Notes under the pieces: generated by a model
The model's database searches: none
What the model saw: only the letters and a program-made list of their open reading frames with translations
Told to the model about the DNA's origin: nothing
Shown: in pieces, positions 6,577 to 15,885 of the stretch
Layout of the letters: each line of letters starts with the position of its first letter
Numbering within the stretch: the first letter of the stretch is position 1
From: a virus
Direction: 5' to 3' (one strand)
DNA length: 32,986 nt
Virus record (IMG/VR): IMGVR_UViG_3300025011_000133
Span: 1-32,986 of that record
Position numbers and translations under genes: made by a program

Positions 6577-9500
6577 TTAGTATTTCAAGATGTTCATCAA
6601 TTTCTTAGCTCTAGGTCGAGCTAGTGGATTTGTGGTAGTCAGAACTATTTTCACTCTGAATTCTTTGGCATTGATATCCACTTTATTCCACTCATACCTG
6701 GAAAATTCCTCATCCACAGGTATTATGGAAGGCGTTAGCAACTCATTCCACACCTCAGATACATCAGTATTCATGTAGTACACATGGCACGCAGTACCTG
6801 AGGGCAGTGTAAGATCCAGCAACACCTTTATTTTTGTGAATGACTCATCCATAACAATATTTTTTGAGACATACGTGCAAGAGGTTTTATCAGTAAACCC
6901 CACCACATTTACTGCATCCACTGCTAACATAGGAGAAGTTGAGTCGGCTACATTAAAAACAGCTTTTAATGATATGCTGTTGGCGATAGAGGATAATTCC
7001 CTATCTACATATGTTTCTATAGGTAACCATGAACTGGAGTTTACCTTATAGTACCATTCTATGCCAGCATTTCTGTAATCTAAAACTTGAGCAGCAAGTA
7101 AGAGCCTATTCAAGGCAAGCCCTGTTACATCATTAAATACAACTTGTCCATTACTAGTAAAATTAGCCTTATACACATCAAATTTTAAGTCTTGGGTCTG
7201 GTGTGCGGTCCAAGTGAGAGCATTAGAGGAGCTAAATAACACTCCCGTGGAATAAGGTTGGCTAGTGACATAATTATTTGTTATAAGATCTCTGGCCCCC
7301 AGTGTAGCGGTGAATACACTATAAACATTGGAATCTGATAGCACACATATACAGTATTGTTCGTTGGATCTGCAATACACTGGCTGATTCAGGTCTACCA
7401 GTGTGGCTGTCTGACCCTTATCAGACACAGTAATGGCACTAGAAGGCACAGTAGTTTCAGCATAGCAAGTGGTACCTGGATAACCATTTACCATATTTCT
7501 GATCTGCACTACTATGGCCTTACTTGGATCTTTTGTCGCAAAATACAACCCAATCCTGGTTATAATAGTGTCAGACTCAAATGAAAAGGATTGAGCCAAT
7601 GGGTCTATGGGCACCATAACTATAGTAGTGGTAAGAACTGTATTAGTAATAATCTGTTTCCTGCCCTGTGCTCGGTATATGGCGGTTCCATGTCCAGTGG
7701 CTGAAGATAATTTAACCTCAACACTACCACAGGGGGTATTGGCGGGTACTGTAAATTGAGCAGTGAACGTTCCTTGCGTACCGGCCCTTACCGTACCTGC
7801 TTGAGTACCAGCAACGGTAGGTGCTAATGGGGTTAATGGAACCACGGTGTCGTTAAAACGACACACTATATTGTCAACCGAAGGGGTAAAATTTTGCCCT
7901 GTAACTTTAACGACTTTTTGTCTCATATACATGATAGCTTCATCTAAAGTAATGGATGAACTGGTACTAACAACGGAAGTAGAAGACCCCCACCCTAAGG
8001 ATGCTCCCCCATCAACTAGGCCAAGGGCTATCCATTTTAGTCTCTCTTCTTCTGCCCAACTTTCTCCTCTGTGATACCACCATCTCCTAAGTGTGGTTGT
8101 TTTTGTCTCGGTTTTATTTAGAAGAATCTTGGTGGAGTCTATCCAGTTATCTACGGCAGGTATAACTGAAATTAGGCTCATGGGATTGTACACGGCATAA
8201 GGATTGACTAAAAAGCTCTCTGTAGAAAAAGTTTGGCTCAAAGCCTTTAAGTGTGTAAATGGTGCCATCATAATTCTACCTATTGAAGAAACCTGGGTTT
8301 CGTAGGTCTGAGTATTGGGTGTCATTTCACTTATGCCAATCGTAAATGGAAGGGTTAATTCTTCATTATCTAAGTCTATAGTTGCATCATACTCTGGATG
8401 GGTTAAATCAGATTTAGTGACACCTATAAACCCATCTGTAAATATGCCCTTAAGATCAGTAGCTGCCTCTCCATCTGCCGCCTCTTTGTCTAAATCCGTC
8501 ATGGCTTGATTGTACTCTATGTCATCAACCCTTTTGGACAGTCTAAACAGGTCAGATTGGGATAGCCTCACTGTGTTGAAGTTACTTATGTCCATTTTTC
8601 CTGAATTTGGATACACTAGAACCGTACCAATTATGAGTTTAGTGGTGTCTTGATTTAGGGGGGTTTCGGATAGTCTGACAATCTCTGGTTTACCCTCAAG
8701 GACATTGGCAACTCCGTCCTTGTCTAAGGTCACTAAGTCTTTCCTAGCCAGATAAAAGTTATAACTAGCGTCAACGGTAGTCCCGGTTACTGGACGATCA
8801 CCGTCGAGGAAATGGAGATAATGGTTATATTCAAACAGCTCTAACTCTATATCTGTTCCTAAAACCATGATTTTGTTATATTTATAAGTTACGGTATACG
8901 TGGTACCGATACTGGGATCTATGCCTGGGAGGGACCAGTCCACCCCATCATTAGTTAGTTGATAGTCAACCCCATTAACATATGTGGTTCCACCAGCTAC
9001 GACTGAAACAATATTAACTACAGGAGTTTTAGATAAGTAGTCGATACCACCCGACACGTTACCCCTAGTTAAGATGTCTACCTTTTGCACAGTTGCTTTT
9101 ACCTGAGTGATCTCCTTAACAGGCTGATTGTTTAATAGGTATCTATCAATACCTGTGATATATCCTTTGGGCTCATTTAAAACTTGTCTGGTAGTTTGGC
9201 TATAGTTTATAGAAACTGTGGAGGCAGCAGGTTTTATCATTTCAAACCCCTGAATGTACGCCTTACCCTCTGTGAGAGATATGAGGAGTTTGCCATCTCT
9301 AACCTCGTTTCTATCTCTTAGGTCTAATCCATTTATTTTGTAGTTACCATTTTCATCATAAGTCCTGCGTGCCAGCACATCAGTAATAACATCAATTTCT
9401 GGTGATATATCTGACTTTAAAAGAACCCCACCTTCCAACCTAAAAATGGTTGTAAATTCAGGGTTATTTCTAGCAAATTGGACAATCTCCTTTGACCGAT

Positions 9501-9909
9501 GTGCGCCAGTTTGACCAAAATTCTCGTATCCCATGGCGGGATCTCTAAGTGTGGGGTCTTCTATTTCCGTTACTATAGTTGTGATCAGTTTAACTCCAAT
9601 GACTTCTGACCCCACCCCGTCGATAGTAAGAGTAACACCATCCACCAATCTAACTAAGCCATCCATGTATATCCTGCCAGATGAGATGACGGCGTCATTA
9701 CCACTAACCGTCAAAACACACCCATCCACTACTGACCCATTTTTCAGTATAGTGTCGCCAAGTCTACCTATATGGTCGTATAGGGTAGTTTGGATTTGTG
9801 TAAATTCCCTGGCTTGCTCTGCTGAGCCTGGTACAGCCAATATAGTGGTATACCCTTTAGAAGGGTCATAATCATCATAGTAAGGAGCAGTTATGATGGG
9901 GTTTGGCAT
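6577..9909 (-). CDS. Large DUF4815-type tail/baseplate protein
   Basis: The 1110-aa product begins MPNPIITAPYYDDYDPSKGY and continues with a block around EFTQIQTTLYDHIGRLGDTI. A beta-rich region follows (around GSVVDGCVLTVSGNDAVISS). This N-terminal pattern matches the DUF4815 family of large structural proteins in Gram-positive myoviruses. The middle and C-terminal parts look beta-rich, with a hydrophilic helical stretch around residues 455-490. Proteins of this kind sit at the baseplate periphery and are thought to hold fibres. The ATG at 9909 is chosen because GGAGG lies 8 bases upstream; the GTG at 9918 overlaps that site. It is followed by a terminator. Confidence 0.8.
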   Translation of the reverse strand: MPNPIITAPYYDDYDPSKGYTTILAVPGSAEQAREFTQIQTTLYDHIGRLGDTILKNGSVVDGCVLTVSGNDAVISSGRIYMDGLVRLVDGVTLTIDGVGSEVIGVKLITTIVTEIEDPTLRDPAMGYENFGQTGAHRSKEIVQFARNNPEFTTIFRLEGGVLLKSDISPEIDVITDVLARRTYDENGNYKINGLDLRDRNEVRDGKLLISLTEGKAYIQGFEMIKPAASTVSINYSQTTRQVLNEPKGYITGIDRYLLNNQPVKEITQVKATVQKVDILTRGNVSGGIDYLSKTPVVNIVSVVAGGTTYVNGVDYQLTNDGVDWSLPGIDPSIGTTYTVTYKYNKIMVLGTDIELELFEYNHYLHFLDGDRPVTGTTVDASYNFYLARKDLVTLDKDGVANVLEGKPEIVRLSETPLNQDTTKLIIGTVLVYPNSGKMDISNFNTVRLSQSDLFRLSKRVDDIEYNQAMTDLDKEAADGEAATDLKGIFTDGFIGVTKSDLTHPEYDATIDLDNEELTLPFTIGISEMTPNTQTYETQVSSIGRIMMAPFTHLKALSQTFSTESFLVNPYAVYNPMSLISVIPAVDNWIDSTKILLNKTETKTTTLRRWWYHRGESWAEEERLKWIALGLVDGGASLGWGSSTSVVSTSSSITLDEAIMYMRQKVVKVTGQNFTPSVDNIVCRFNDTVVPLTPLAPTVAGTQAGTVRAGTQGTFTAQFTVPANTPCGSVEVKLSSATGHGTAIYRAQGRKQIITNTVLTTTIVMVPIDPLAQSFSFESDTIITRIGLYFATKDPSKAIVVQIRNMVNGYPGTTCYAETTVPSSAITVSDKGQTATLVDLNQPVYCRSNEQYCICVLSDSNVYSVFTATLGARDLITNNYVTSQPYSTGVLFSSSNALTWTAHQTQDLKFDVYKANFTSNGQVVFNDVTGLALNRLLLAAQVLDYRNAGIEWYYKVNSSSWLPIETYVDRELSSIANSISLKAVFNVADSTSPMLAVDAVNVVGFTDKTSCTYVSKNIVMDESFTKIKVLLDLTLPSGTACHVYYMNTDVSEVWNELLTPSIIPVDEEFSRYEWNKVDINAKEFRVKIVLTTTNPLARPRAKKLMNILKY

Positions 9910-9938
9910 GCAGTACACCTCCGTTTATTTTAATGTGT

Positions 9939-10487
9939 CTAGAATTCTACGATTAAAACTAATTGTTCTCTCTGATCAGGATCCCTATACACTGGCTTTC
10001 TATTGTCAATAACTTCAATAATGCCAGGGTCTGTGACCTCACCAGGTAACAGGACATATTGCCCTATCGGAACACTAACTTGCTTAACCAACCTAGTGTA
10101 GGCAGCAATCTGTCTATAAACTATGTCTGTTGGTAATTCTGAATAGGACAAAAAGGTAGAAATGTACACCCATCTAGCACCTTGAGAAAGTGCATCAGCA
10201 TAGGAAACTATCTTCCATTTAGTATTACGATAGGTCAACTCACCAGAAGGGTCAGGCCTTACTAAAAATATGGATTCTACCTTTTTGTATGCTATGGGAT
10301 CTATGAGCTCATCTGTGTTGGTGGGGGTGGGTGGATAGGATTCTCCTATAACCGTGGTGGTGGGGGTGGCTGTGGTTCTATCTGCCTCCGTCCAGGCAGT
10401 AGGCTTACCTATGCCAAAATACACATCAGGTTTGTTATAAAAGTCCATAGCCCTAGATACGTGGCCTTTTAGATGGGTTACTGACAT
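9939..10487 (-). CDS. Baseplate wedge protein, T4 gp8-like
   Basis: The 182-aa product has a block YNKPDVYFGIGKPTAWT near the N-terminus, a Pro/Thr-rich linker (about 40-60), then IAYKKVESIFLVRPD and GARWVYISTFLSYSELP. Proteins with this pattern, beside DUF4815 genes in large myoviruses, are usually annotated as gp8-like baseplate wedge or structural proteins. GAGGAGG lies 7 bases before the ATG. It is placed between the SGNH fibre and the DUF4815-type protein, consistent with a baseplate-to-fibre connection. The gp8 link is from remembered family patterns and is moderate. Confidence 0.6.
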   Translation of the reverse strand: MSVTHLKGHVSRAMDFYNKPDVYFGIGKPTAWTEADRTTATPTTTVIGESYPPTPTNTDELIDPIAYKKVESIFLVRPDPSGELTYRNTKWKIVSYADALSQGARWVYISTFLSYSELPTDIVYRQIAAYTRLVKQVSVPIGQYVLLPGEVTDPGIIEVIDNRKPVYRDPDQREQLVLIVEF

Positions 10488-10534
10488 ATTGTTACCTCCT
10501 CTTCTTATTGGGGTGTTTCCTAGTTTTCTCCCCT

Positions 10535-10575
10535 AATGATTTTGGAGAGTTGTTTCGCTTTTTCTGTCAACTACG
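10535..10575 (-). repeat. 41-bp direct repeat, copy B, at the 3' end of a fibre gene
   Basis: This is the partner of the copy at 3606-3646 (39 of 41 identical). It contains the TAG stop of the SGNH fibre gene. The frame stays open after the TAG and encodes LTEKAKQLSKIIRGEN before a second TAG at 10520-10522. Confidence 0.9.
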
Positions 10576-12205
10576 AACTAGCTATAATCTTAAACGTCCG
10601 TAGTATAGCCTTTAACTCATTTACCTCCGTTTCTAATTCACCCAATGTTGCACCACTGGTGTTAGGGTTTGCCGCACCAGTAACCCCATTCGCAAGTGTG
10701 TGAAAAGCCGTAAAAGCGTTGCCACTTATGTCAAACGTCCTAAATGCTATCTCCGGAGTCTCCCCATACCCCACATTCAATACCAAGGTAACGCCGTCAG
10801 CCTGTTTAAAAGTAAACACAGCACCGTCAATCAGAAAGCCTGTCGTTGCCCTATACATAGATACGTCAGCAGGATATCTATTATAGTTATCCGTAATTTC
10901 TCTATGCTCCACGCTATTAGGCACGTTAAAAATCTGGGGGAAGACCTCCCATTCATTCCAGCTATCCGTTAAATTATTGGATGTTCTAAAAGCTAATTCA
11001 GATTTTCCTGCGTTATAAGGTGTATTAAACTGATAAGCTGCACCGTCAACCTGCTTAACTGTTTTAAGTAAACCGTCATAAGGTACTGAACCTTGCGCCC
11101 TATTTAACGTAATTCCGTTATTAAAAGTCGAGGGTAATTCCGTGCCATCCAGTATGACCGTACTAGCAGGATAATTAATAAAGCCATACCATCTTAACGC
11201 TTCTGGGATGATAACTGGAGTTAACAATGATGTTATCCAGACATTTCCAATATTTAACGGATGAATATGCCGACCGTCTGCATAAGGATCATCTTGCCAT
11301 ACTACATTCGTTGAATCTAATAAATAATTGTAGGTGTCCACGAAACAACAAAAATAATCTCTACACGCCCTTTTTATCACTGGGGTAATTGCATCGAACC
11401 AAGTCGCGTCCCTGCCATTAGGACTATCATTCATTGAGTTTGGCATCATTAACACAATACTCATCTGTTGAACCGTTTTACTTGCCCGTATAGTGGCAAG
11501 TCCAGTTCTTAGTTTTGTTTCGAACGCGTCCACTTTTGCTTGTGTAAATGGCAGACCACCTGAGTCATTTGGTCCCCATTGAACAAAATAAGCATCTGGA
11601 TTTTCGGCCATATCCTCAGTAATATAAGAATCTAACCATGTTTGAACAGACATTCCACTATGACCTTTATTCAAGCAGGTCGCATTGTGAACACCATAAA
11701 GGGTTAATATATCCCTAGATGCTGTGGACAGTATCCATTTTGGGTCTGTTATAGCATCCCCTTCAATAGTGCTAGGGCCTGAAAATGATAGTGTAACTGC
11801 TTGTTTTAACCTTAACTTTTCTTGGTAAGCAACTAGGTACTCCCTGCCGAAAATATACTTAGTATGTTTCACATTATCTGCCTTGAACGAAGCAAAGTCC
11901 TCCTGATTTGTTTTAAGGACTACCTTTGCTACTTCTGCCTTTTCTGCACTGGTATAATCATTAGTAGATAGTCCTTTACCCTCTACCTTATCAACCTTTA
12001 GTAATAATCCCTCCTCGGTATCAGAGGAAAGACTTTCAATCATATTCCTAACAGTCTGGGTAGCTTTTCTGGGTTCCACCCCAACCCCCTTACCTATATA
12101 TAACTCCTCTTCATCTGTGATGTAAACTGGCTCGTTCTCAGCAGGAGTGCCTAGATTAACCTTTAAACCATACCTCAGTTGTATTAGATCTCTTCCGTCT
12201 GCCAT
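10571..12205 (-). CDS. Tail fibre with SGNH/GDSL hydrolase domain
   Basis: The product has 544 aa. Residues 1-48 are the attachment module (EEELYIG at 33-39), shared with the beta-helix fibre. Residues 50-115 are stalk-like and contain SFKADN. Residues about 135-335 form an SGNH-hydrolase-like domain: block I is GPST with Ser145 in place of GDS, block II is Gly181 in KGHSGMSV, block III is GPND (211-214) and block V is DGRH (Asp310, His313). The likely activity is de-acylation of a cell-surface polymer such as teichoic acid or capsule. Residues about 345-510 contain repeated carbohydrate-binding-like units, and 520-540 look like a short trimerising coiled coil. GGAGGAG precedes the ATG. Ser145 as nucleophile is inferred from spacing. 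Confidence 0.85.
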   Translation of the reverse strand: MADGRDLIQLRYGLKVNLGTPAENEPVYITDEEELYIGKGVGVEPRKATQTVRNMIESLSSDTEEGLLLKVDKVEGKGLSTNDYTSAEKAEVAKVVLKTNQEDFASFKADNVKHTKYIFGREYLVAYQEKLRLKQAVTLSFSGPSTIEGDAITDPKWILSTASRDILTLYGVHNATCLNKGHSGMSVQTWLDSYITEDMAENPDAYFVQWGPNDSGGLPFTQAKVDAFETKLRTGLATIRASKTVQQMSIVLMMPNSMNDSPNGRDATWFDAITPVIKRACRDYFCCFVDTYNYLLDSTNVVWQDDPYADGRHIHPLNIGNVWITSLLTPVIIPEALRWYGFINYPASTVILDGTELPSTFNNGITLNRAQGSVPYDGLLKTVKQVDGAAYQFNTPYNAGKSELAFRTSNNLTDSWNEWEVFPQIFNVPNSVEHREITDNYNRYPADVSMYRATTGFLIDGAVFTFKQADGVTLVLNVGYGETPEIAFRTFDISGNAFTAFHTLANGVTGAANPNTSGATLGELETEVNELKAILRTFKIIASS

Positions 12206-12217
12206 TTGTATCTCCTC

Positions 12218-13483
12218 CTAACCTTCTATCACTTGTTGCACATATTCGTATAAACCTAATTCACCACCACTGATACTTCCTGTGATGGGTAAGGCATCCC
12301 CTAATTCACCACCATATAGGGAGTCCCCAGAAATTCTGTGTATATACACTTCTACCCCACCACTGTAGTCCTCAACAATGTCTCGTATCTTCTTATCCTT
12401 TACAACGGACACAGTGTACAGATTACTGGTTGGGAATATTTCCATAATCTTTGTGTTTCCATCTATTTCCCCCGTGTAAGTCCCTGATAGAGAGTATCTA
12501 CCGCTTCTCATACCAGAATAGCTACTTCTAGTGCAGATGCCTTTATGTTTTATCCTCACCTCATAGCTAGGAACCTCAAAATCTAAATTGTGCATGACAA
12601 GGTCTAAGGAGTTATTCAATTCTCCACCATACAGCACTTCACCTATAGGTAAGTCATCACCCAGTTCCCCACCATTTATGCTCACATCTATTTGAGGTTC
12701 CCCTAACAACCCACCAGTAAACTCCCTATCATATGACCTAGGTGCTATATCTAAGAGCATTGATGCTCCAAACACTTGTTGTATTTCTTGGGTATCAAAG
12801 GTAACCTGCCTACCGGAACGAAGACCCCTACCAGAATATGCACCACTAAACACGCAGGTTTCCAGCTTATCCTTGATAGGCATATCACAGTGCAAAGAAT
12901 AAAATTGAGTTAAGACCCACTCACCAAAAGATACTTCACCATAATTCCCATCTCCACCTAGTATAGAATTAGCTTGGTAGTAAGCTTTTATGCCTGCCCC
13001 CTTAGATCTCTGTATCTCTTGCATCATTGATTTGTTAGATTCTGGGGAGATAATGTCAACTACCCCAGACCTATAATAACTTCCACTTTGTAGCTTATCT
13101 TTACCACTGAATGCAGATTTGTTAAAAGTAAATATGTTATTAAAAGGCTCATATATCTGAGAAATATTGCCAGGGTCATCAACATATGACTCCACGATAC
13201 TCTTTAAGGCAGGGGCGGTAATCCTGGGTTTTGTGAGCACTAACAGTATCCTAGTACGATAAGACTCATTCAATTCCTCCGCAGATCTAGGAACACCAAA
13301 CCATTTACCCCATTCTTCAAGCCACTCGCCTGTAGATGTAGTTATGTTGTACTCTAAGTTTAGTAAAGACTGGTCATTCCATAACTCCATAAAAGAATTA
13401 TTGACACAATCTGTCAGACATTTTAACTCACCTTTTGGCGTGTTGTTGAATATGGATATTAAACTATTAAATATTTCACCCAT
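12218..13483 (-). CDS. gpI-like baseplate protein with extended Gly-rich C-terminus
   Basis: The 421-aa product follows baseplate J, the usual place of P2 gpI or DUF2313-type wedge proteins. Residues 50-110 fit that family: EWLEEWGKWFGVPR, then SYRTRILLVLTKPRITAPAL. It is about twice the usual length. The extension contains three related Ser/Gly/Arg segments (near 125-141, 212-226 and 321-340, for example SGAYSGRGLRSGR) and four GGEL motifs (271, 286, 391 and 406), two within GGELGD-x-LPI. The extension may bind fibres or neighbouring wedge proteins. AGGAGG lies 6 bases before the ATG, and the J gene ends 10 bases upstream. Confidence 0.7.
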   Translation of the reverse strand: MGEIFNSLISIFNNTPKGELKCLTDCVNNSFMELWNDQSLLNLEYNITTSTGEWLEEWGKWFGVPRSAEELNESYRTRILLVLTKPRITAPALKSIVESYVDDPGNISQIYEPFNNIFTFNKSAFSGKDKLQSGSYYRSGVVDIISPESNKSMMQEIQRSKGAGIKAYYQANSILGGDGNYGEVSFGEWVLTQFYSLHCDMPIKDKLETCVFSGAYSGRGLRSGRQVTFDTQEIQQVFGASMLLDIAPRSYDREFTGGLLGEPQIDVSINGGELGDDLPIGEVLYGGELNNSLDLVMHNLDFEVPSYEVRIKHKGICTRSSYSGMRSGRYSLSGTYTGEIDGNTKIMEIFPTSNLYTVSVVKDKKIRDIVEDYSGGVEVYIHRISGDSLYGGELGDALPITGSISGGELGLYEYVQQVIEG

Positions 13484-13493
13484 ATTCCACCTC

Positions 13494-14546
13494 CTAGCTA
13501 ACTATAACGACTACATCATCTGGTCTTACTAATTCATTTTCTTGGACCACTATGTTGGAAGAAGGGGAGATGTGAACATCGTATATGACATCAGCATCTA
13601 AATTACGTATAAAAGAAATTAGCTCCGAGATCACAACACTCTCAGATACTGTGTACTGACTCAAAAATAAAATTACTGAAGTTAGTATTAATTGTTGATA
13701 CATAAGTTTGTCTATGTCTTCGTCCTCCGTTAATTGTACGTATACCGTCAGATTTACAGTTTTTTTGGACACTGGGAGTATTTCTACCTTTATGCCAGCC
13801 GGCCTATAATCCTCTAGAGACGCAACCACAGCATCCCGTAAATCTGGGGGTAATTCACCATCTGCATTATGAGCATATATTCTTACAGCACCTATACCAT
13901 CAATTATTATAGCCCCAGTAACTCCTGGAACAGTTAGGCACCCATATTTCAGGGCGGCATTCGTCCCTTTGGCTAAAGTATCCACATAGGCCGAGAACCT
14001 AATTCTCAGTTCTTCTGGGGTTTCTTCCACCTTTCCATTATAAAAAGCCTCGTTATTAGAAATTGAGTAAATTTGCTCCAAATTAGTCATACTTGATTTT
14101 ATTGAGCCCGCTGATACATTACCGATTTTACCGGGTTGGGTGCACTGAATTAACATATCCACACTTTGGGAACCCACAGGTATCAAATTATCAGAGGTTG
14201 TTTCAAAGTATATCAAATTATTAGAGGAGACAGCATAAAATCGAAATCCCGAAGGTATAGTCATCGCACTGGATATGGGATACTTAAAGGTGATGGTTAT
14301 AGTGCCAGATGAAGGCACAGAGGGGTATTTCTCAAAGCCAAAGCTATTCAATGCAGAGTTCTCCACGGCACTGATAAATGCTTTATACATCTGGTAATAA
14401 GAAGATTCTAACTCAACGGCTATAGATTCAAGCATAGTTCTGGATACTGAACCCACTGAAAAATTAGTTATTTTGGAGTTGTTAGACTTAATCCAGTTTA
14501 TCATATTATTGAGTATAACGTCAAATGTTTTAATAGTTAGACCCAT
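13494..14546 (-). CDS. Baseplate J-like protein
   Basis: The 350-aa product matches the Baseplate_J family (P2 gpJ, T4 gp6, PBSX XkdT). It has an N-terminal helical part with SVSRTMLESIAVELESSYYQ, the beta region SSGTITITF, then EETPEELRIRF with KGTNAALKYGCLTVPGV, and the C-terminal ALEDYRPAG-type block (SLEDYRPAGIKVEIL). It forms the ring of baseplate wedges with the gp25-like and gpI-like proteins. The ATG at 14546 is preferred over 14564 because GGGGGT lies 5 bases before it; the longer start would overlap the previous stop by one base and lacks a site. Confidence 0.9.
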   Translation of the reverse strand: MGLTIKTFDVILNNMINWIKSNNSKITNFSVGSVSRTMLESIAVELESSYYQMYKAFISAVENSALNSFGFEKYPSVPSSGTITITFKYPISSAMTIPSGFRFYAVSSNNLIYFETTSDNLIPVGSQSVDMLIQCTQPGKIGNVSAGSIKSSMTNLEQIYSISNNEAFYNGKVEETPEELRIRFSAYVDTLAKGTNAALKYGCLTVPGVTGAIIIDGIGAVRIYAHNADGELPPDLRDAVVASLEDYRPAGIKVEILPVSKKTVNLTVYVQLTEDEDIDKLMYQQLILTSVILFLSQYTVSESVVISELISFIRNLDADVIYDVHISPSSNIVVQENELVRPDDVVVIVS

Positions 14547-14563
14547 TGTGAACCCCCATTTCA

Positions 14564-15208
14564 TTACAGAGTACTATATATGCTATATGAACCCTTAGAA
14601 GTAACTATCTTACAACTAATGCTGACTGACTCATCTAGAGAGGTCACGCTAACATCTAACACATCAACAACTCTAGAATCACTTCTAAATGTTTTGATAA
14701 GCTCTATAACGGCTTTATCTCTCCAGTTTGTATCACCCTTATTTCCGATTATTTCCATAAAATTACTACCATACTCAGGGTGATAAACTAGAGTACCTTT
14801 TTTAGTTCTAAGACGATGCACTAAATCCTGTTTTAAGCATTGAATCCCAGACACAACTGCGTAGTCTAGAGTGGATGTATCAACTTTTAAGTCATCTTGA
14901 CCAGCTTGAGATAAATTTGAATCATCCCTAGACAGCATAAAATCTGACCCAAATATCAGGTCACCTGCATTCACATCTACGTTAGTCACGGAAGAACTCA
15001 GAATTTCCACAGGTATCAGAATTACATCCCCAGGTTTCTTGACATTTACCCCTAATGAATTGTAGTATCCCATCCCGACTATAAATGGGTAATCTAACTG
15101 ATTATATATCACTATATCAGACCATTTATTGGCATTCAGTAGCACTTTCTGCGCAATGCCTCTTATGGTGTCTCCTTCGCGTACAGTATATTTTTCTATT
15201 CTTTCCAT
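14564..15208 (-). CDS. LysM-gp25 fusion baseplate wedge protein
   Basis: The product has 214 aa. Residues 1-60 form a LysM module (YTVREGDTIRGIAQKVL, then IVIYNQLDYP, ending in PGDVILIP). Residues about 120-214 are a GPW/gp25-like or DUF2634-like wedge domain: KKGTLVYHPEYGSNFMEIIG, then RSDSRVVDVLDVSV. gp25-like proteins join the hub to the baseplate wedges and help start sheath polymerisation. In many Gram-positive phages the LysM lies in the XkdP-like gene instead; here that gene (15886-16443) lacks it. AAAGGAGT precedes the ATG, and baseplate J follows with nearly overlapping ends. Confidence 0.85.
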   Translation of the reverse strand: MERIEKYTVREGDTIRGIAQKVLLNANKWSDIVIYNQLDYPFIVGMGYYNSLGVNVKKPGDVILIPVEILSSSVTNVDVNAGDLIFGSDFMLSRDDSNLSQAGQDDLKVDTSTLDYAVVSGIQCLKQDLVHRLRTKKGTLVYHPEYGSNFMEIIGNKGDTNWRDKAVIELIKTFRSDSRVVDVLDVSVTSLDESVSISCKIVTSKGSYSIYSTL

Positions 15209-15874
15209 TTAGGTTACTCCTTTCAGGCTAAAATAATTATTAGACTGGTTAGAGTAGGAATCGAGAAATAAGAAGTCCATACGCTTTACATATGCTACAG
15301 TTCTCTGCAAATCCCGTAAGACATGTATTAATTCAATTGGTAACTTACCGTTTCTGTATTCCAGGGATTGAGTAACAACTCTTATATTATGATCTATACG
15401 GGATAGATCAAATTTAGTAACTCCCTGCATGATGCTAGAAAGGGTGCTTGTCTTTAATTCTCCATAGATACTTAGAGCCTCTATATATAAGACATTACAC
15501 CATACACGATCTAAGCCCCCTAATGCATGCGAGTATCTTAATAAGGGACTGTCAGACACCACATAAGAGGTCATGCTAGGCAGCACTATCATAGGATCAT
15601 TTTTTAGCAGTTTTGAGTGAACCTCCACGGACTTGCTGGATACTTCCCCTATGAAACTAGATTCTAAAAAAGCCTTAGTCAAGTCTATACGTGTATTAAC
15701 GACTACTCCTGGGGGAATTAATGTGTAATCCCTCAGCGCAGATTTACAGGTGGATCTGGGGATATATCCTTCTGTGTCACCAAGTATGGCACTAAGATTA
15801 TAGCAAGGGGATAAGATCTTATCTAACACACTGTTGTCCAGGGTATATCTAAAATACTCTAAAGTATTTGACAT
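15209..15874 (-). CDS. Baseplate protein of unknown family
   Basis: The 221-aa product has no motif I recognise. It looks mixed alpha/beta: a block around ALRDYTLIPPGVVVNTRIDL, then LPSMTSYVVSD, and C-terminal helices around IELIHVLRDLQRTVAYVKRM. The ATG at 15874 is chosen because AGAGG lies 8 bases upstream; the GTG at 15883 overlaps that site. It lies between the XkdP-N-like and LysM-gp25 genes and is packed tightly with both, so a baseplate hub or wedge role is inferred from position alone. Confidence 0.6.
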   Translation of the reverse strand: MSNTLEYFRYTLDNSVLDKILSPCYNLSAILGDTEGYIPRSTCKSALRDYTLIPPGVVVNTRIDLTKAFLESSFIGEVSSKSVEVHSKLLKNDPMIVLPSMTSYVVSDSPLLRYSHALGGLDRVWCNVLYIEALSIYGELKTSTLSSIMQGVTKFDLSRIDHNIRVVTQSLEYRNGKLPIELIHVLRDLQRTVAYVKRMDFLFLDSYSNQSNNYFSLKGVT

Positions 15875-15885
15875 AGTATCCACCT

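Noticed and set aside
3606-10575. Invertible fibre segment
   Set aside because: The repeats are direct, not inverted, and no intact site-specific recombinase is in the window.
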